Assembly: GCF_009811555.1 (NCBI RefSeq)
Contig: NZ_BLIN01000005.1
Coordinates: 4,473,501 to 4,537,500 of the forward strand
Source: Streptomyces caniferus
Lineage (GTDB): Bacteria > Actinomycetota > Actinomycetes > Streptomycetales > Streptomycetaceae
Direction: 5' to 3'
Length of the DNA stretch: 64,000 nucleotides
Shown: in pieces, positions 1-8,294 of the stretch
Numbering within the stretch: the first letter of the stretch is position 1
How the letters are laid out: every line of letters starts with the position of its first letter
Translations under genes and position numbers: made by a program
Notes under the pieces: generated by a model
Told to the model about the DNA's origin: nothing
The model's input: the letters and a program-made list of their open reading frames with translations, nothing else
Database searches by the model: none

Positions 1-615
1 CGAGGGCTGGTTCTGCGCGGCGAGGAGATACGACAGGGCGCTGCCGCCCAGACCGGCGAGCATGTAGAGCGCGATGAACCGCAGTCGGCCGAGCGCCGCC
101 TCCAGCGGAGGTCCCAGCCACCACAGCGAGAGCATGTTGAACGCGAAGTGTGCGATCTGCTGGTGCAGGAACATCGCGGTCAGCAGGCGGTACCACTCAC
201 CCTCCGCGACCCCCACCAGCCGGAACTGACTCGGATCGGCGGCGAGCCCCACCAGGTCGAGACGGCTGGGCAGCCAGCTCGACGTGCCGCCGGTCGCCAG
301 CACGGCCAAGAACACGGCGGCGTTCAGGCCCAGCAGAATCATGGTGATCAGCCGCGGATCGGTCGCGATCCTGCCGCCCGCGATCGTGCGCGGCGCCGTC
401 GCCTGCGGCGCATGGCCGGTACCGCTGCCGCCGCGCACACAGGACGGGCACTGGAAGCCCACCGAGGCACTGACCATGCACTCCGGGCATATCGGCTGGT
501 CACAGCGGGTACAGCGGACGCCGGTCGGGCGATCGGGATGGCGGGAGCAGCCGGGCAGGCCGTCGCCGCCCTGCGCGTCCTGCGGCTTGTGCGGGCTGCC
601 TGGCACCTGGTCCAT
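1..615 (-). CDS. Rhomboid family intramembrane serine protease, C-terminus outside the window
   Basis: The gene starts at an ATG at 615 on the minus strand and runs off the left edge, so only about 205 residues are visible. The N-terminus is cytoplasmic and Cys/His rich: a GCSRHPDRPTGVRCTRCD stretch near residues 22-39, then CPEC and CPSC pairs. This is the small B-box-like zinc-binding lead typical of actinobacterial rhomboids. Hydrophobic segments follow. Rhomboids cleave substrates within the membrane using a Ser-His dyad. The substrate cannot be inferred. The cyclophilin gene ends 149 bases upstream on the same strand. The family call rests on the N-terminal metal-binding layout, the hydrophobic segments and the usual neighbour, because part of the catalytic domain is outside the window. 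Confidence 0.8.
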   Translation of the reverse strand, partial: MDQVPGSPHKPQDAQGGDGLPGCSRHPDRPTGVRCTRCDQPICPECMVSASVGFQCPSCVRGGSGTGHAPQATAPRTIAGGRIATDPRLITMILLGLNAAVFLAVLATGGTSSWLPSRLDLVGLAADPSQFRLVGVAEGEWYRLLTAMFLHQQIAHFAFNMLSLWWLGPPLEAALGRLRFIALYMLAGLGGSALSYLLAAQNQPS

Positions 616-764
616 CGTCCCCTCGTCCTGTTCTCCGTCCGGGCGCGTCCACGCTCCGCCTCGCCCGGACGTCCCCGACCCCGGACGAGCCTCGCGCCCC
701 GCCTGATGTACGACCGGGCGGGGCGCAATGGTTCCCCGGACCCGGCCGGGGCGCAAGACGCGGC

Positions 765-1292
765 TCAGCGGGTCTCGATGACGACCGACTGGATGACGAC
801 GTCCTGGACGGGACGGTCGGTGCGCGGGTTGGTCTGGGTGCCGGCGATGGCGTCGACGACCTTCTTGCTCGCCTCGTTGCTGACCTCACCGAAGATGGTG
901 TGCTTGCCGGTCAGCCACGCCGTCGCGCCGACGGTGATGAAGAACTGCGAGCCGTTCGTGCCCGGACCGGCGTTGGCCATGGCCAGCAGGTACGGCTTGT
1001 TGAAGGCCAGGTCGGGGTGGAACTCGTCCCCGAACTCGTAACCGGGGCCACCGGTGCCGTTGCCCAGCGGGTCGCCGCCCTGGATCATGAAACCGCTGAT
1101 CACCCGGTGGAAGACGGTGCCGTCGTACAGCCGGTCCGTGGACTTCTTGCCGGTCGCCGGGTGGGTCCACTCCCGCTCACCGTTGGCGAGCTCGACGAAG
1201 TTCTTGACCGTCTTGGGTGCATGGTTCGGCAGGAGCCGAATCTCGATGTCGCCCTGGTTCGTCTTCAGGGTGGCGTAGAGCTGCTCAGCCAC
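765..1292 (-). CDS. Peptidyl-prolyl cis-trans isomerase, cyclophilin type
   Basis: A 175-residue cyclophilin that interconverts cis and trans X-Pro bonds during protein folding. The cyclophilin core is complete: FHRVISGFMIQGGDP near residues 61-75 holds the catalytic Arg-Phe-Met-Gln positions, followed by the MANAGPGTNGSQFFIT active-site stretch and HTIFGEV. There is no signal peptide or lipobox, so it should be cytoplasmic. Length is normal for small bacterial cyclophilins. The start is an ATG at 1292 preceded by a GGAAGGT-like ribosome-binding sequence. The rhomboid gene lies downstream on the same strand, a neighbour pair I associate with streptomycetes. Confidence 0.96.
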   Translation of the reverse strand: MAEQLYATLKTNQGDIEIRLLPNHAPKTVKNFVELANGEREWTHPATGKKSTDRLYDGTVFHRVISGFMIQGGDPLGNGTGGPGYEFGDEFHPDLAFNKPYLLAMANAGPGTNGSQFFITVGATAWLTGKHTIFGEVSNEASKKVVDAIAGTQTNPRTDRPVQDVVIQSVVIETR

Positions 1293-1680
1293 GATCTACC
1301 TTCCATAAGTCTTCGCTGACGGTTCCCGATCCTCGCACGAACGGGCCCTCCCAGAGCCCGACCACGGCCCCGCACCGAGTTGCGCGCGGCGTTTCGCCCT
1401 CGCCCGGCCACGGCCGTTTCCCGAGCGCCCGGCCGCCTCGCGCGCGCCGTCCGGCCACCGCTCCTTGACGTCTTTCGTACTGATTTCCTGCGCCTGAACC
1501 GGAAAACCGTGGCATTGTCGTTCACAAGGCTCCGGAAGGTCCGCAATGACCCGGATGCCCGCTCGCACATGCCGTGGGAAGCATGAGCGGGCATGATCTT
1601 CAAACGGGTGGACAGGCGATACAGCAGACACGGGGGATCAGCCCCCAAGCCCCGGACACGCCACCGAGGAGGAGGATCCC
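1293..1680. other. Intergenic region with a compound hairpin
   Basis: These 388 bases separate the divergent cyclophilin and DUF5324 genes, so promoters for both should lie here. I see no gene. The clearest structure is at 1555-1594: arms ATGCCCGCTC (1555-1564) and GAGCGGGCAT (1585-1594) pair perfectly, and a nested ATGC/GCAT pair extends the stem after a four-base bulge. No T-run follows, and it lies about 85 bases before the DUF5324 start, so it could be a leader structure or an operator. The function is unknown. Confidence 0.45.
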
Positions 1681-2400
1681 GTGACCCGCAAGAAGAGCGT
1701 GCGCGCCGCGACCGATACGGCCAAGGACAGCGTGCGGCACGCCGCGGAAGTGGTGGCTCCTTATGCCGGTACGGCCAAGGACGCCGCCGTGCACTTTGCT
1801 CACGAGGCTCGGACGCGAGCGGCTCCCAAGGTGGCGGAGGCCGCCCACCAGGCACGTACGCAGTACGACACCCATCTGCACCCGCGTATCGAGCACGCCC
1901 GCGGCACGCTGCCGCCCAAGGTCGACGCGGCGGCGACCCGTGCAGCCTGCCGGACCCGCAAGGCAGCCCGCCAGGCGGCCGACTACACGGCGCCGCGGCT
2001 GGAGCACGCCGTGACCCATGCGCGCGCCGCGGCCGAACCGGTACGCGAGGAGGCCCTCGCCCGCGGCACCGCCGCGCTCGCCGCCCTCCGCGGCCAGGTG
2101 ACGGCCGCGGAGATCGCCAAGCTCCAGAAGAAGCACAGCCGACGGGCCAAGTGCGGCAAGCTCGCCAAGCGCCTTACCGTGCTGGGCATCCTGGCCGGCG
2201 GTGCGGTCGCCGCCTGGAAGTGGTGGGACAAGCAGGCCAACCCGGACTGGCTGGTCGAGCCGCCGGCGCCCACCGAGGTCAGCGACCGCGGACGGCTGAG
2301 CTCGGTCGACGGCAGCGGCGGCGCCTCGCTCGACCCGGAGGTCCAGGCCAAGCAGGCCGAGTCCGAGGCCGACGAACGCGGCGGCGGCACCACGACCTGA
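1681..2400 (+). CDS. DUF5324 family protein
   Basis: A 239-residue protein rich in Ala, Lys and Arg, matching the actinomycete DUF5324 family. Residues 1-160 are charged, strongly helical repeats of the AKDSVRHAAE / AKDAAVHFAHE kind, likely an amphipathic or coiled-coil stretch. One hydrophobic segment follows near residues 163-178, then WKWWDKQ and an acidic, Gly-rich tail. This suggests a membrane-associated protein with a long helical N-terminal region. The start is GTG at 1681, preceded by GGAGGAGGAT. A terminator-like hairpin follows the stop. The biochemical role of the family is not known to me. Confidence 0.85.
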   Translation: MTRKKSVRAATDTAKDSVRHAAEVVAPYAGTAKDAAVHFAHEARTRAAPKVAEAAHQARTQYDTHLHPRIEHARGTLPPKVDAAATRAACRTRKAARQAADYTAPRLEHAVTHARAAAEPVREEALARGTAALAALRGQVTAAEIAKLQKKHSRRAKCGKLAKRLTVLGILAGGAVAAWKWWDKQANPDWLVEPPAPTEVSDRGRLSSVDGSGGASLDPEVQAKQAESEADERGGGTTT

Positions 2401-2423
2401 CCCGCGCACCGCAGGCACTTCAC

Positions 2424-2468
2424 CGGGCCGTGTCCCCACCCCGTACGAGGGGCGGTGGGCACGGCCCG
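2424..2468 (+). terminator. Terminator-like hairpin after the DUF5324 gene
   Basis: The arms CGGGCCGTG (2424-2432) and CACGGCCCG (2460-2468) are exact complements and enclose further pairing CCCCACC/GGTGGG. A TT follows. It lies 24 bases after the DUF5324 stop, consistent with a GC-rich intrinsic terminator of the streptomycete kind. Confidence 0.6.
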
Positions 2469-2528
2469 TTCGCATGCGGATCGGCGACACCACGAGGCGC
2501 ACGCGCCAACGCTCCGTCAGGACACACG

Positions 2529-2570
2529 AAAGCCCCTCTGACCAGCGGCTACGCGGATCGGAAGGGCTTT
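2529..2570 (-). terminator. Terminator-like hairpin after tRNA-Ala
   Basis: AAAGCCC at 2529-2535 pairs with GGGCTTT at 2564-2570. On the minus strand the structure begins about six bases after the tRNA-Ala 3' end, where a tRNA transcript would terminate. The loop is long (28 bases), so the call is moderate. Confidence 0.5.
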
Positions 2571-2575
2571 GGGAG

Positions 2576-2648
2576 TGGAGCCTAGGGGAGTCGAACCCCT
2601 GACATCTGCCATGCAAAGACAGCGCTCTACCAACTGAGCTAAGGCCCC
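2576..2648 (-). tRNA. tRNA-Ala (anticodon TGC)
   Basis: A 73-base cloverleaf. The acceptor arms GGGGCCT and AGGCTCC pair fully with one G-T pair, the discriminator base is A, the T arm is GGGGTTCGACTCCCC, and the anticodon loop TTTGCAT sits on the stem CTGTC/GGCAG. The anticodon TGC reads GCA/GCG alanine codons. No CCA is encoded, which is normal in streptomycetes; the CCA-adding enzyme is at 38701-40176. Confidence 0.97.
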
Positions 2649-2775
2649 TTCGCGCACAAGGGTACCCGGTGTCCGGCCGCTTTCCCGACCGGGTATCGCC
2701 GCACACCGTCGCTCTCCGTAGGATGCTTCGCGAGATTCGCGGCAGCGAAGCGACCGGGGAGACAGGGGAGACGGT

Positions 2776-3324
2776 ATGGACACGGCACAGCAGGAAGCCA
2801 CCGCGCGGGCCCGGGAGCTTCAGCGCAGTTGGTACGGGGAACCTCTGGGTGCGCTGTTCCGCCGTCTCATCGACGATCTCGGCCTCAACCAGGCCCGGCT
2901 CGCCGCTGTGCTCGGTCTGTCGGCCCCGATGCTGTCGCAGCTGATGAGCGGCCAGCGCGCCAAGATAGGCAACCCGGCCGTGGTGCAGCGGGTGCAGGCG
3001 CTGCAGGACCTGGCCGGCCAGGTCGCCGACGGCAGCGTCAGCGCCGCCGAGGCCACCGACCGCATGGAAGAGATCAAGAAGACGGCGGGGGGTTCGGTGC
3101 TCAACAACACCGCGCAGCAGACATCGTCGACGGGTGCGACCACGGTCCGGCGCGTGGTGCGGGAGATCCAGTCGCTGCTGCGGTCGGTCTCCGACGCCGG
3201 GGACATCATCGATGCGGCGAACACCCTCGCCCCCGCTCACCCCGAACTGGCAGAGTTCCTCCGGGTCTACGGTGCCGGTCGCACCGCGGACGCGGTCGCC
3301 CACTACGAGGCGCACCAGAGTTAG
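2776..3324 (+). CDS. Helix-turn-helix DNA-binding protein
   Basis: A 182-residue regulator. Residues 24-60 (LFRRLIDDLGLNQARLAAVLGLSAPMLSQLMSG, given here in part) form a Cro/C1-like helix-turn-helix. The middle part is helical and Gln/Thr rich, and the C-terminal 60 residues (RRVVREIQSLLRS... AEFLRVYGAG) are helical and may mediate oligomerisation. The ATG at 2776 follows GGGGAGACGGT. The Ser/Thr kinase gene begins 41 bases after its stop on the same strand, so the two may be co-transcribed and the regulator could be a kinase substrate; that link is inference. The target is unknown. Confidence 0.85.
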   Translation: MDTAQQEATARARELQRSWYGEPLGALFRRLIDDLGLNQARLAAVLGLSAPMLSQLMSGQRAKIGNPAVVQRVQALQDLAGQVADGSVSAAEATDRMEEIKKTAGGSVLNNTAQQTSSTGATTVRRVVREIQSLLRSVSDAGDIIDAANTLAPAHPELAEFLRVYGAGRTADAVAHYEAHQS

Positions 3325-3365
3325 CCACAGGGGACGTTGCGGGTTCACACAGCGGACGGGGCGCA

Positions 3366-4883
3366 ATGGGTGAGGTCTTCGCCGGCCGGTACGAGCTGAT
3401 CGACCCGATCGGGCGGGGCGGGGTGGGCGCGGTCTGGCGCGCCTGGGACGCCCGGCGCCGCCGCTACGTTGCCGCCAAGGTGCTGCAGCAGAGCGACGCG
3501 CACACCCTGCTGCGCTTCGTCCGCGAACAGGCACTGCGGATCGACCATCCGCATGTGCTGGCCCCGGCGAGCTGGGCCGCGGACGACGACAAGGTGCTGT
3601 TCACCATGGATCTGGTGAACGGCGGCTCGCTGGCGCATCTGATCGGGGATTACGGCCCGTTGCCGCCGCGGTTCGTGTGTCTGCTCCTGGACCAGCTGCT
3701 GGCCGGGCTGACCGCGGTGCATGCGGAGGGGGTGGTGCACCGCGACATCAAACCGGCGAACATCCTGCTGGAGGCCACCGGTACCGGCAGGCCGCATCTG
3801 CGGCTGTCGGACTTCGGTATCGCGATGCGCAAGGGTGAGCCGCGGCTGACCGAGGCCAACCTCGTGGTCGGCACGCCCGGATACTTCGCACCCGAGCAAC
3901 TGCTGGGCGCCGAACCGGACTTCCCCGCGGACCTGTTCGCGGTCGGGCTGGTCGCGCTCTATCTGATCACCGGCACCAAGCCGGACGCCGACGCCTTGAT
4001 CCAGCACTTCGCCGGGAACGGCATCCCGAACGCGCCCGAGGGGGTGCCGGAGCCGCTGTGGCAGGTGCTGGCGTCCTTGGTGCACCCCGACCCGGATGCG
4101 CGGTTCAAGACGGCCACAGGGGCGCGTAAGGCGATCATCTCGACGGTCGAGTTGCTGCCGGAGGTGACGATCGAGGAAGAGATCGTCGAAGTCTTCGACC
4201 ACATAGGCCCGCTCCCGGCCGGCTTCGGGGCGGACGGGCCGCTGCGGACCCGGGAGGCCGACGGGCCCGTGACTACCGGTGCCGGCACCGGGGCCACCGG
4301 GCAGGTGTCCATGTCGGACACCGGAAGCTTCCAGCTCGCCCCGCCGGAGCCGAGCACCACGCCGACGCCCACCCCCCTGCCCATGCCGGGCGGTGCGCCC
4401 ACCGGCCTGGGCGGTTCGCCCACGGGTCACACCGGTTCGCTCACGGGCCAGGGTGGTCCGCTCACGGGCCATGACGGGGTGCCCACCGGCCAGGGCACCA
4501 CGTCCACGGGCCACGGCGGTCCATCCACCGGCCACGTCGGCCCGCCCACCGGCCACGCCAGTACGTCCACGGGCCATGGCGCCTGGGCCGGGCCCGGCGC
4601 GGCGCCCGGCACGCCCCCGGGTCCTCTCCCGCCTCCAGCGCCCGCGTACGTGCCCACGGCCGCCGTCCACCCGGAGCAGTCCGCGACCCGCCCCTACACG
4701 GCGGGCCGCCCCCCGGTCCCCGGGCAGCCCCTGCCCCCGGCCGGCACCAGCGTCGCCGCCCCGGCCGCGGTGCCTCCCGTCGCGTACCGGAAACCGGGAC
4801 CACCCCCGAAGGTCGCGATCCCGGTCCTGATCGTGGCGTTGCTGTGCATTGCGGTCGGCGTCTGGGCGCTGGTCTCCGCCTGA
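3366..4883 (+). CDS. Serine/threonine protein kinase, C-terminally membrane anchored
   Basis: A 505-residue Hanks-type kinase. The catalytic domain spans about residues 8-275 and looks active: glycine loop GRGGVG (16-21), ATP-binding Lys38 in VAAK, HRDIKPAN (125-132) with catalytic Asp127, DFG at 149-151, and the activation-segment end GTPGYFAPEQ. A long low-complexity linker rich in Pro, Gly and Thr follows, including nine tandem heptads at residues 345-407. A single hydrophobic segment (about 482-504) ends the protein, leaving almost nothing outside the membrane. It therefore lacks the PASTA or other external sensor of many bacterial kinases. The ATG at 3366 has only a weak GGGGCG upstream. 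A parS site lies just after the gene. Confidence 0.93.
   Translation: MGEVFAGRYELIDPIGRGGVGAVWRAWDARRRRYVAAKVLQQSDAHTLLRFVREQALRIDHPHVLAPASWAADDDKVLFTMDLVNGGSLAHLIGDYGPLPPRFVCLLLDQLLAGLTAVHAEGVVHRDIKPANILLEATGTGRPHLRLSDFGIAMRKGEPRLTEANLVVGTPGYFAPEQLLGAEPDFPADLFAVGLVALYLITGTKPDADALIQHFAGNGIPNAPEGVPEPLWQVLASLVHPDPDARFKTATGARKAIISTVELLPEVTIEEEIVEVFDHIGPLPAGFGADGPLRTREADGPVTTGAGTGATGQVSMSDTGSFQLAPPEPSTTPTPTPLPMPGGAPTGLGGSPTGHTGSLTGQGGPLTGHDGVPTGQGTTSTGHGGPSTGHVGPPTGHASTSTGHGAWAGPGAAPGTPPGPLPPPAPAYVPTAAVHPEQSATRPYTAGRPPVPGQPLPPAGTSVAAPAAVPPVAYRKPGPPPKVAIPVLIVALLCIAVGVWALVSA
4398..4586 (+). repeat. Nine tandem 21-bp repeats coding xTGxxxx heptads
   Basis: In the kinase linker, nine consecutive units of seven codons each carry Thr-Gly at positions 2-3, usually followed by His or Gln: PTGLGGS, PTGHTGS, LTGQGGP, LTGHDGV, PTGQGTT, STGHGGP, STGHVGP, PTGHAST, STGHGAW. 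The register is unbroken over 189 bases. The DNA period is 21 bp with divergence between units, consistent with old expansion by slippage or unequal crossover. Confidence 0.9.
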
Positions 4884-4931
4884 GAGGCGCAGTGGGCCCG
4901 TGGGGCGGGCGCCGAGCAGCCCGGGGCCACG

Positions 4932-4945
4932 GTTTCACGTGAAAC
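4932..4945. promoter_or_regulatory. parS: parS site (perfect)
   Basis: Exact match to the 14-bp palindrome GTTTCACGTGAAAC, the ParB-binding centromere site of Streptomyces. It lies in the short gap between the convergent kinase and secreted-protein genes, and it is the only perfect copy on the gyrase side of oriC in this window. Confidence 0.95.
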
Positions 4946-4967
4946 GCCCGGCACCGTCCGGTAGCCG

Positions 4968-6395
4968 CTACCAGCCCTGCGGCGGCCTGAACTGCGGCTG
5001 CTGCTGAGCCTGTTGGGTCGACTGGGTCGATGGCGAGTACTGTCCCGGCAGCGAGGGCTGACCGCCCGGACCACCGGGTGCGGCCGGACCACCCACCGCT
5101 ACCGGTGCACCGGCCCGCGACCGTCGTGCCACGAGCGTCCACACCCCCAGCCCCGCCAGCAGCACCACCCCCGTGCCGATCCCGGCGTAGGCCACCGTCA
5201 TCAAGGTGCCGCTCTTCGCCGCCTCCTGTGCCGTCTGGCCCTTCTGCGCCACCTTCCGGTCCTCGGGCGTGACGGAGAAGACGCCGGTCGGCTGGGCATA
5301 GCCGGGCCCGGCCTTGGCGGTGCCGCGCACATCCACCCGCAGGGTGAGCTCCGCGCCCTTGGGGAAGTACCGCGCGGCATCGGGGTGCAGGCTGACCTCG
5401 ACGTAGTACCAGCCCGCGAACCGCATCGCGCTGACCGCGTCGGTCGGGTTGAAGCGGTTGCCGTACTCGACGGGCGCGGTGAACTGCTTCGCCGCGGCCG
5501 GCTTGCCGATGTACGAGACGAAGCGGACGCCGCCGACCGCCCCGCGCGCCGGGTTGTAGACCCCCAGTCCGAGCATCCGGGCGAGGAAGCCGGAGGTCCC
5601 GGAGGCCGCATTCGGCAGCTCCGCGCTCAGGTTGAGCCGCTGTCCCCAGTCCACCGGTACGCGGTAGAAGCGCGTCTCGCCCGGCGTGATCCGGTCCTTC
5701 CAGACACCGGAGTCGACCGAGCCCGCGTCGTTGAAGCCGGTGCCGCCCTTGGCGCTGCCCTTGGTGGGGCCCGTACGCGGTGCGGGCGTGGCGGTCCGCC
5801 AACTGCCCTGGCCCAGCGGGGCAGGGGTGTTGCCGCGGAGCGGGGGCTCGTCGAGGTAGTCCAGTTCGATCGGCCAGGTGTCGGAACCGGAGGTCGCCGG
5901 CCCTTCACGCGTGATCACCAGGTAGTACCGGCCCGCCTTCTGGCACTCCGTACGGTCGGCTCCGATGCGGCGGGTGGCGTAGTCCGCGAGCGGGTACGCC
6001 ATGCCGCCGCCGCTGAACGACGGACGGGCCTCCGAGCCGCAGGTCGCGCCGTCGCTTTCCTGGACGGTGAGGGTCAGCTTGTCGCCGTAGTCCTCGACCT
6101 TGGTGCCCGGCTTGGGCGCCGCGACCGCCGAGAAGTACGCGCTGGTCCTGTCGTCCAGGGTGACGGCGTAGTACTTCTGCTCACCGCGCTTGATGGAGTC
6201 GGTGTGCAGGCCGGGCTTGAGCTGCGGTGCCTGCGTGGCGCTGGAAGTGCCCTTGGTCGCCGTGGCACCGTCCCCCGTCCGGTATCCGGGGATGGTCTCG
6301 GCCGAGGCCACGCCCACCGCCCCCGGCAGGATCGTCACCGCGGCGAGTGCCGTCAGCACGGCTATGCCCCTGTATGTCGTGCGCCCCGTCACCAC
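4968..6395 (-). CDS. Secreted, C-terminally membrane-anchored protein of unknown function
   Basis: A 475-residue exported protein. The N-terminus is a signal peptide (basic TGRTTYRG, hydrophobic IAVLTALAAVTILPGAVGV, likely cleavage after ASA near residue 32). The bulk is extracellular, with two related beta-rich regions around RGEQKYYAV...KAGRYYLVITREG and PGETRFYRVPV...GWYYVEVSL. One transmembrane segment near residues 410-432 is followed by a short basic, then Pro/Gln-rich cytoplasmic tail. I chose GTG at 6395 because GAGGAGG lies eight bases upstream; its start overlaps the stop of the upstream VWA pseudogene. The protein resembles the C-terminal half of that pseudogene, so the two were probably a co-expressed pair of surface proteins. 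I do not recognise a function. Confidence 0.8.
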   Translation of the reverse strand: MVTGRTTYRGIAVLTALAAVTILPGAVGVASAETIPGYRTGDGATATKGTSSATQAPQLKPGLHTDSIKRGEQKYYAVTLDDRTSAYFSAVAAPKPGTKVEDYGDKLTLTVQESDGATCGSEARPSFSGGGMAYPLADYATRRIGADRTECQKAGRYYLVITREGPATSGSDTWPIELDYLDEPPLRGNTPAPLGQGSWRTATPAPRTGPTKGSAKGGTGFNDAGSVDSGVWKDRITPGETRFYRVPVDWGQRLNLSAELPNAASGTSGFLARMLGLGVYNPARGAVGGVRFVSYIGKPAAAKQFTAPVEYGNRFNPTDAVSAMRFAGWYYVEVSLHPDAARYFPKGAELTLRVDVRGTAKAGPGYAQPTGVFSVTPEDRKVAQKGQTAQEAAKSGTLMTVAYAGIGTGVVLLAGLGVWTLVARRSRAGAPVAVGGPAAPGGPGGQPSLPGQYSPSTQSTQQAQQQPQFRPPQGW

Positions 6396-8055
6396 GAGCC
6401 ACCCCTCCTCGGATCGGAATTCCCGGAACCGGCCCGCGGCTTCCCGCGGGCCCGTCCGTAGGAAGCCGCGAGACCGGCCATCAGCAGTACGCCCACTCCA
6501 CCGATGGCGACGGCCACCACACGTCCTGTGGACCATCCTCCACCGCCGTCCTGCGTGCCGTCTGCCGAGGCCCGGGAATCGCCGGGAGGAACATCGGCCC
6601 GGAGCGCGGACGCCCCGGCCTGCGGGCCGCTCTTCTCCTTGCCCAGCACCGCGATCCGCAGCACCACTCCGATCTGCGGTTGCCGAGCGACCTCGGACGC
6701 CTTGGCGCCCAGCGTCACCGCGAGGGAGAAGTCGCCGTTGCGGTGCACGGGGATGACGCCAGGGTGCGACTCGTAGCGGTTGCTCCAGGTGGCCGGGACC
6801 GTCCCCATGAGCGACGCCAACCGCCCGGTGTAGGGCACCTGGGGGCTGAACTCGGCAGCACCGCGGCGTCCTTGCCGCCCGCGCCGTACTCCGGCTCCGG
6901 CTGCGCGGGCGTGACGCCCTTCCATCTGATGTTCCACGTGAAACATCAGCTCCATCGGCCACCGTGCGGCATCCGACCCCTTGGCGGCCTTGCGCTCGAC
7001 GACCAGCCAGTACCTCCCGGCCTTGTCGCAACCGCCGCTGCCGCACTGCGTGAGGATGCGGCTGACGCCCGAGGTCAGCGGCGTTGCGCCCCCGTGCTGC
7101 CCGAACATCTCGGAGGTGGCATCGCAGGAGATGTCGGTGCCGTGCACGATCCGGGTGCGCAGCATGTCGAGGGTGCCGATGGCCGCACCGGGCTGGGGCA
7201 CCACGGCCGCCGAGAAGTCGGCCGTCGAGACGGCATCCAGATCGGTCGCGTAGTACCGCTCCTCGCCCGGCCCGATGGAGTCCAGATACTGCCCGGGGAC
7301 GAGACGGGGTGCACCGCTCCGGGTCGCCGTGCCCCGCACCTGCTTCCCCTTGAAGCGGTAGCCGTCCACGAAGAGTTGGCCGGCCCGCTGGCGCTGGCGG
7401 GCGAGCATCCCGGCGTCCGGGGCGTCGTACTACCGCCCGTTGCCGGCCTTGGCGAGGCACTCCAGCCGTGTGCGCGCCGCGCCCGCCACCTGGAAGCCGA
7501 TGGCATCGATGTGCAGATCGACGCCGGATGCGGCGAGTTGGGCGGCGACCTTGCAGGGCGGTGGCGCCTGGCAGGTGTCCCCGCCGTCGGAGATCAGCAG
7601 GCTGGTGCGCTTGCCCATGGATCCGTGGGCGGGCCCTGGAAGGCCGCCTGCCGCCCTGCGCAGGGAGAGCCCGATGGGGGTGTCCCCCTTGGGCTCGACG
7701 CCCGCGACGGCCCGCTTGAGGCCCGCCCGGTCGAGGGCGGTGACCGGCTGGACGAGCCGGGTGTCGTCACAGCCCTTGGCCTTGTCGGCGCCGTAGACCC
7801 GCAGGCCGGTGGGGTAGCCGTCGGGCAGGGCGTCGGCGACCGTGCCGACGGCTTTACGGGCGGCGGCGATCCGGGTGCTGCCGGAGCCGTCGTTCCCGGC
7901 CATCGAGCCGGACGGGTCGAGCACCCTCACCAACCCGCCGCCCTCGACGGCCGGCGTCCTGGCCGGTGTGGCCGCGGTGGCCTGAAGTGGCCCGGCGGCA
8001 GGGTCAGCAGCAGCCCCCTGAGCAACGCCACCACCCTGCATGGTCGTCGCACCAT
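6389..8055 (-). pseudogene. Broken VWA-domain secreted protein gene
   Basis: The remains code for a signal peptide, a VWA domain with a MIDAS-type DPSGS motif, a region like the neighbouring 4968-6395 protein, and a C-terminal membrane segment (VVAVAIGGVGVLLMAGLAA). Several lesions break it. The signal-peptide frame, from ATG at 8055, runs out at 7927, while the VWA frame is entered only by a one-base shift near 7991-8005. An in-frame TAG at 7430-7432 sits where related proteins have a YYDAPDA-like stretch (here R-stop-YDAPDA). Around 6880-6930 about 27 residues are in a shifted frame (GRHARAAGAG... instead of KGVTPAQPEP...) before the reading returns. Without all three changes the ORF would be about 555 residues. 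Sequencing error could explain one lesion but is less likely for all of them. Confidence 0.75.
6931..6944. promoter_or_regulatory. parS-like site (one mismatch)
   Basis: GTTCCACGTGAAAC differs from the parS consensus at one base. It lies inside the VWA pseudogene, where it encodes Met-Phe-His-Val-Glu-His on the minus strand. Whether ParB binds it cannot be told from sequence. Confidence 0.6.
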
Positions 8056-8231
8056 GCCCTGCTCCCCCTTGCACCCCACCCCATCACGCACTTTGCTAGT
8101 GCAACCTAATGATGTGCTATAGCAAATCCAAGGGGACGTCGTCACGGCCCCGCAACGAGATTCAGCCACCCCGCACAGACCCCGGCACCCCACCACGGAC
8201 CGGCCGGTCCGCCCGGTCCGCCCCCGGACGC

Positions 8232-8268
8232 ACGAAACCCCGATCACCCAGGGGCAATCGGGGTTCGT
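8232..8268 (-). terminator. Terminator-like hairpin after the DLW-39 gene
   Basis: AACCCCGAT (8236-8244) pairs exactly with ATCGGGGTT (8257-8265), and CGA/TCG extends the stem after a bulged A. It begins about 27 bases after the DLW-39 stop on the minus strand. Confidence 0.7.
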
Positions 8269-8294
8269 ACGAACCTGCTGTGCTGTGAGGGGTC

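Noticed and set aside
734..751. A short GC hairpin after the cyclophilin gene
   Set aside because: Only six pairs with no T-run; too weak in this composition to call a terminator.
4968..7460. An 830-codon minus-strand frame that would fuse the secreted protein with upstream sequence
   Set aside because: The upstream part is a shadow of the VWA pseudogene frame. A good ribosome site and signal peptide support a separate start at 6395.
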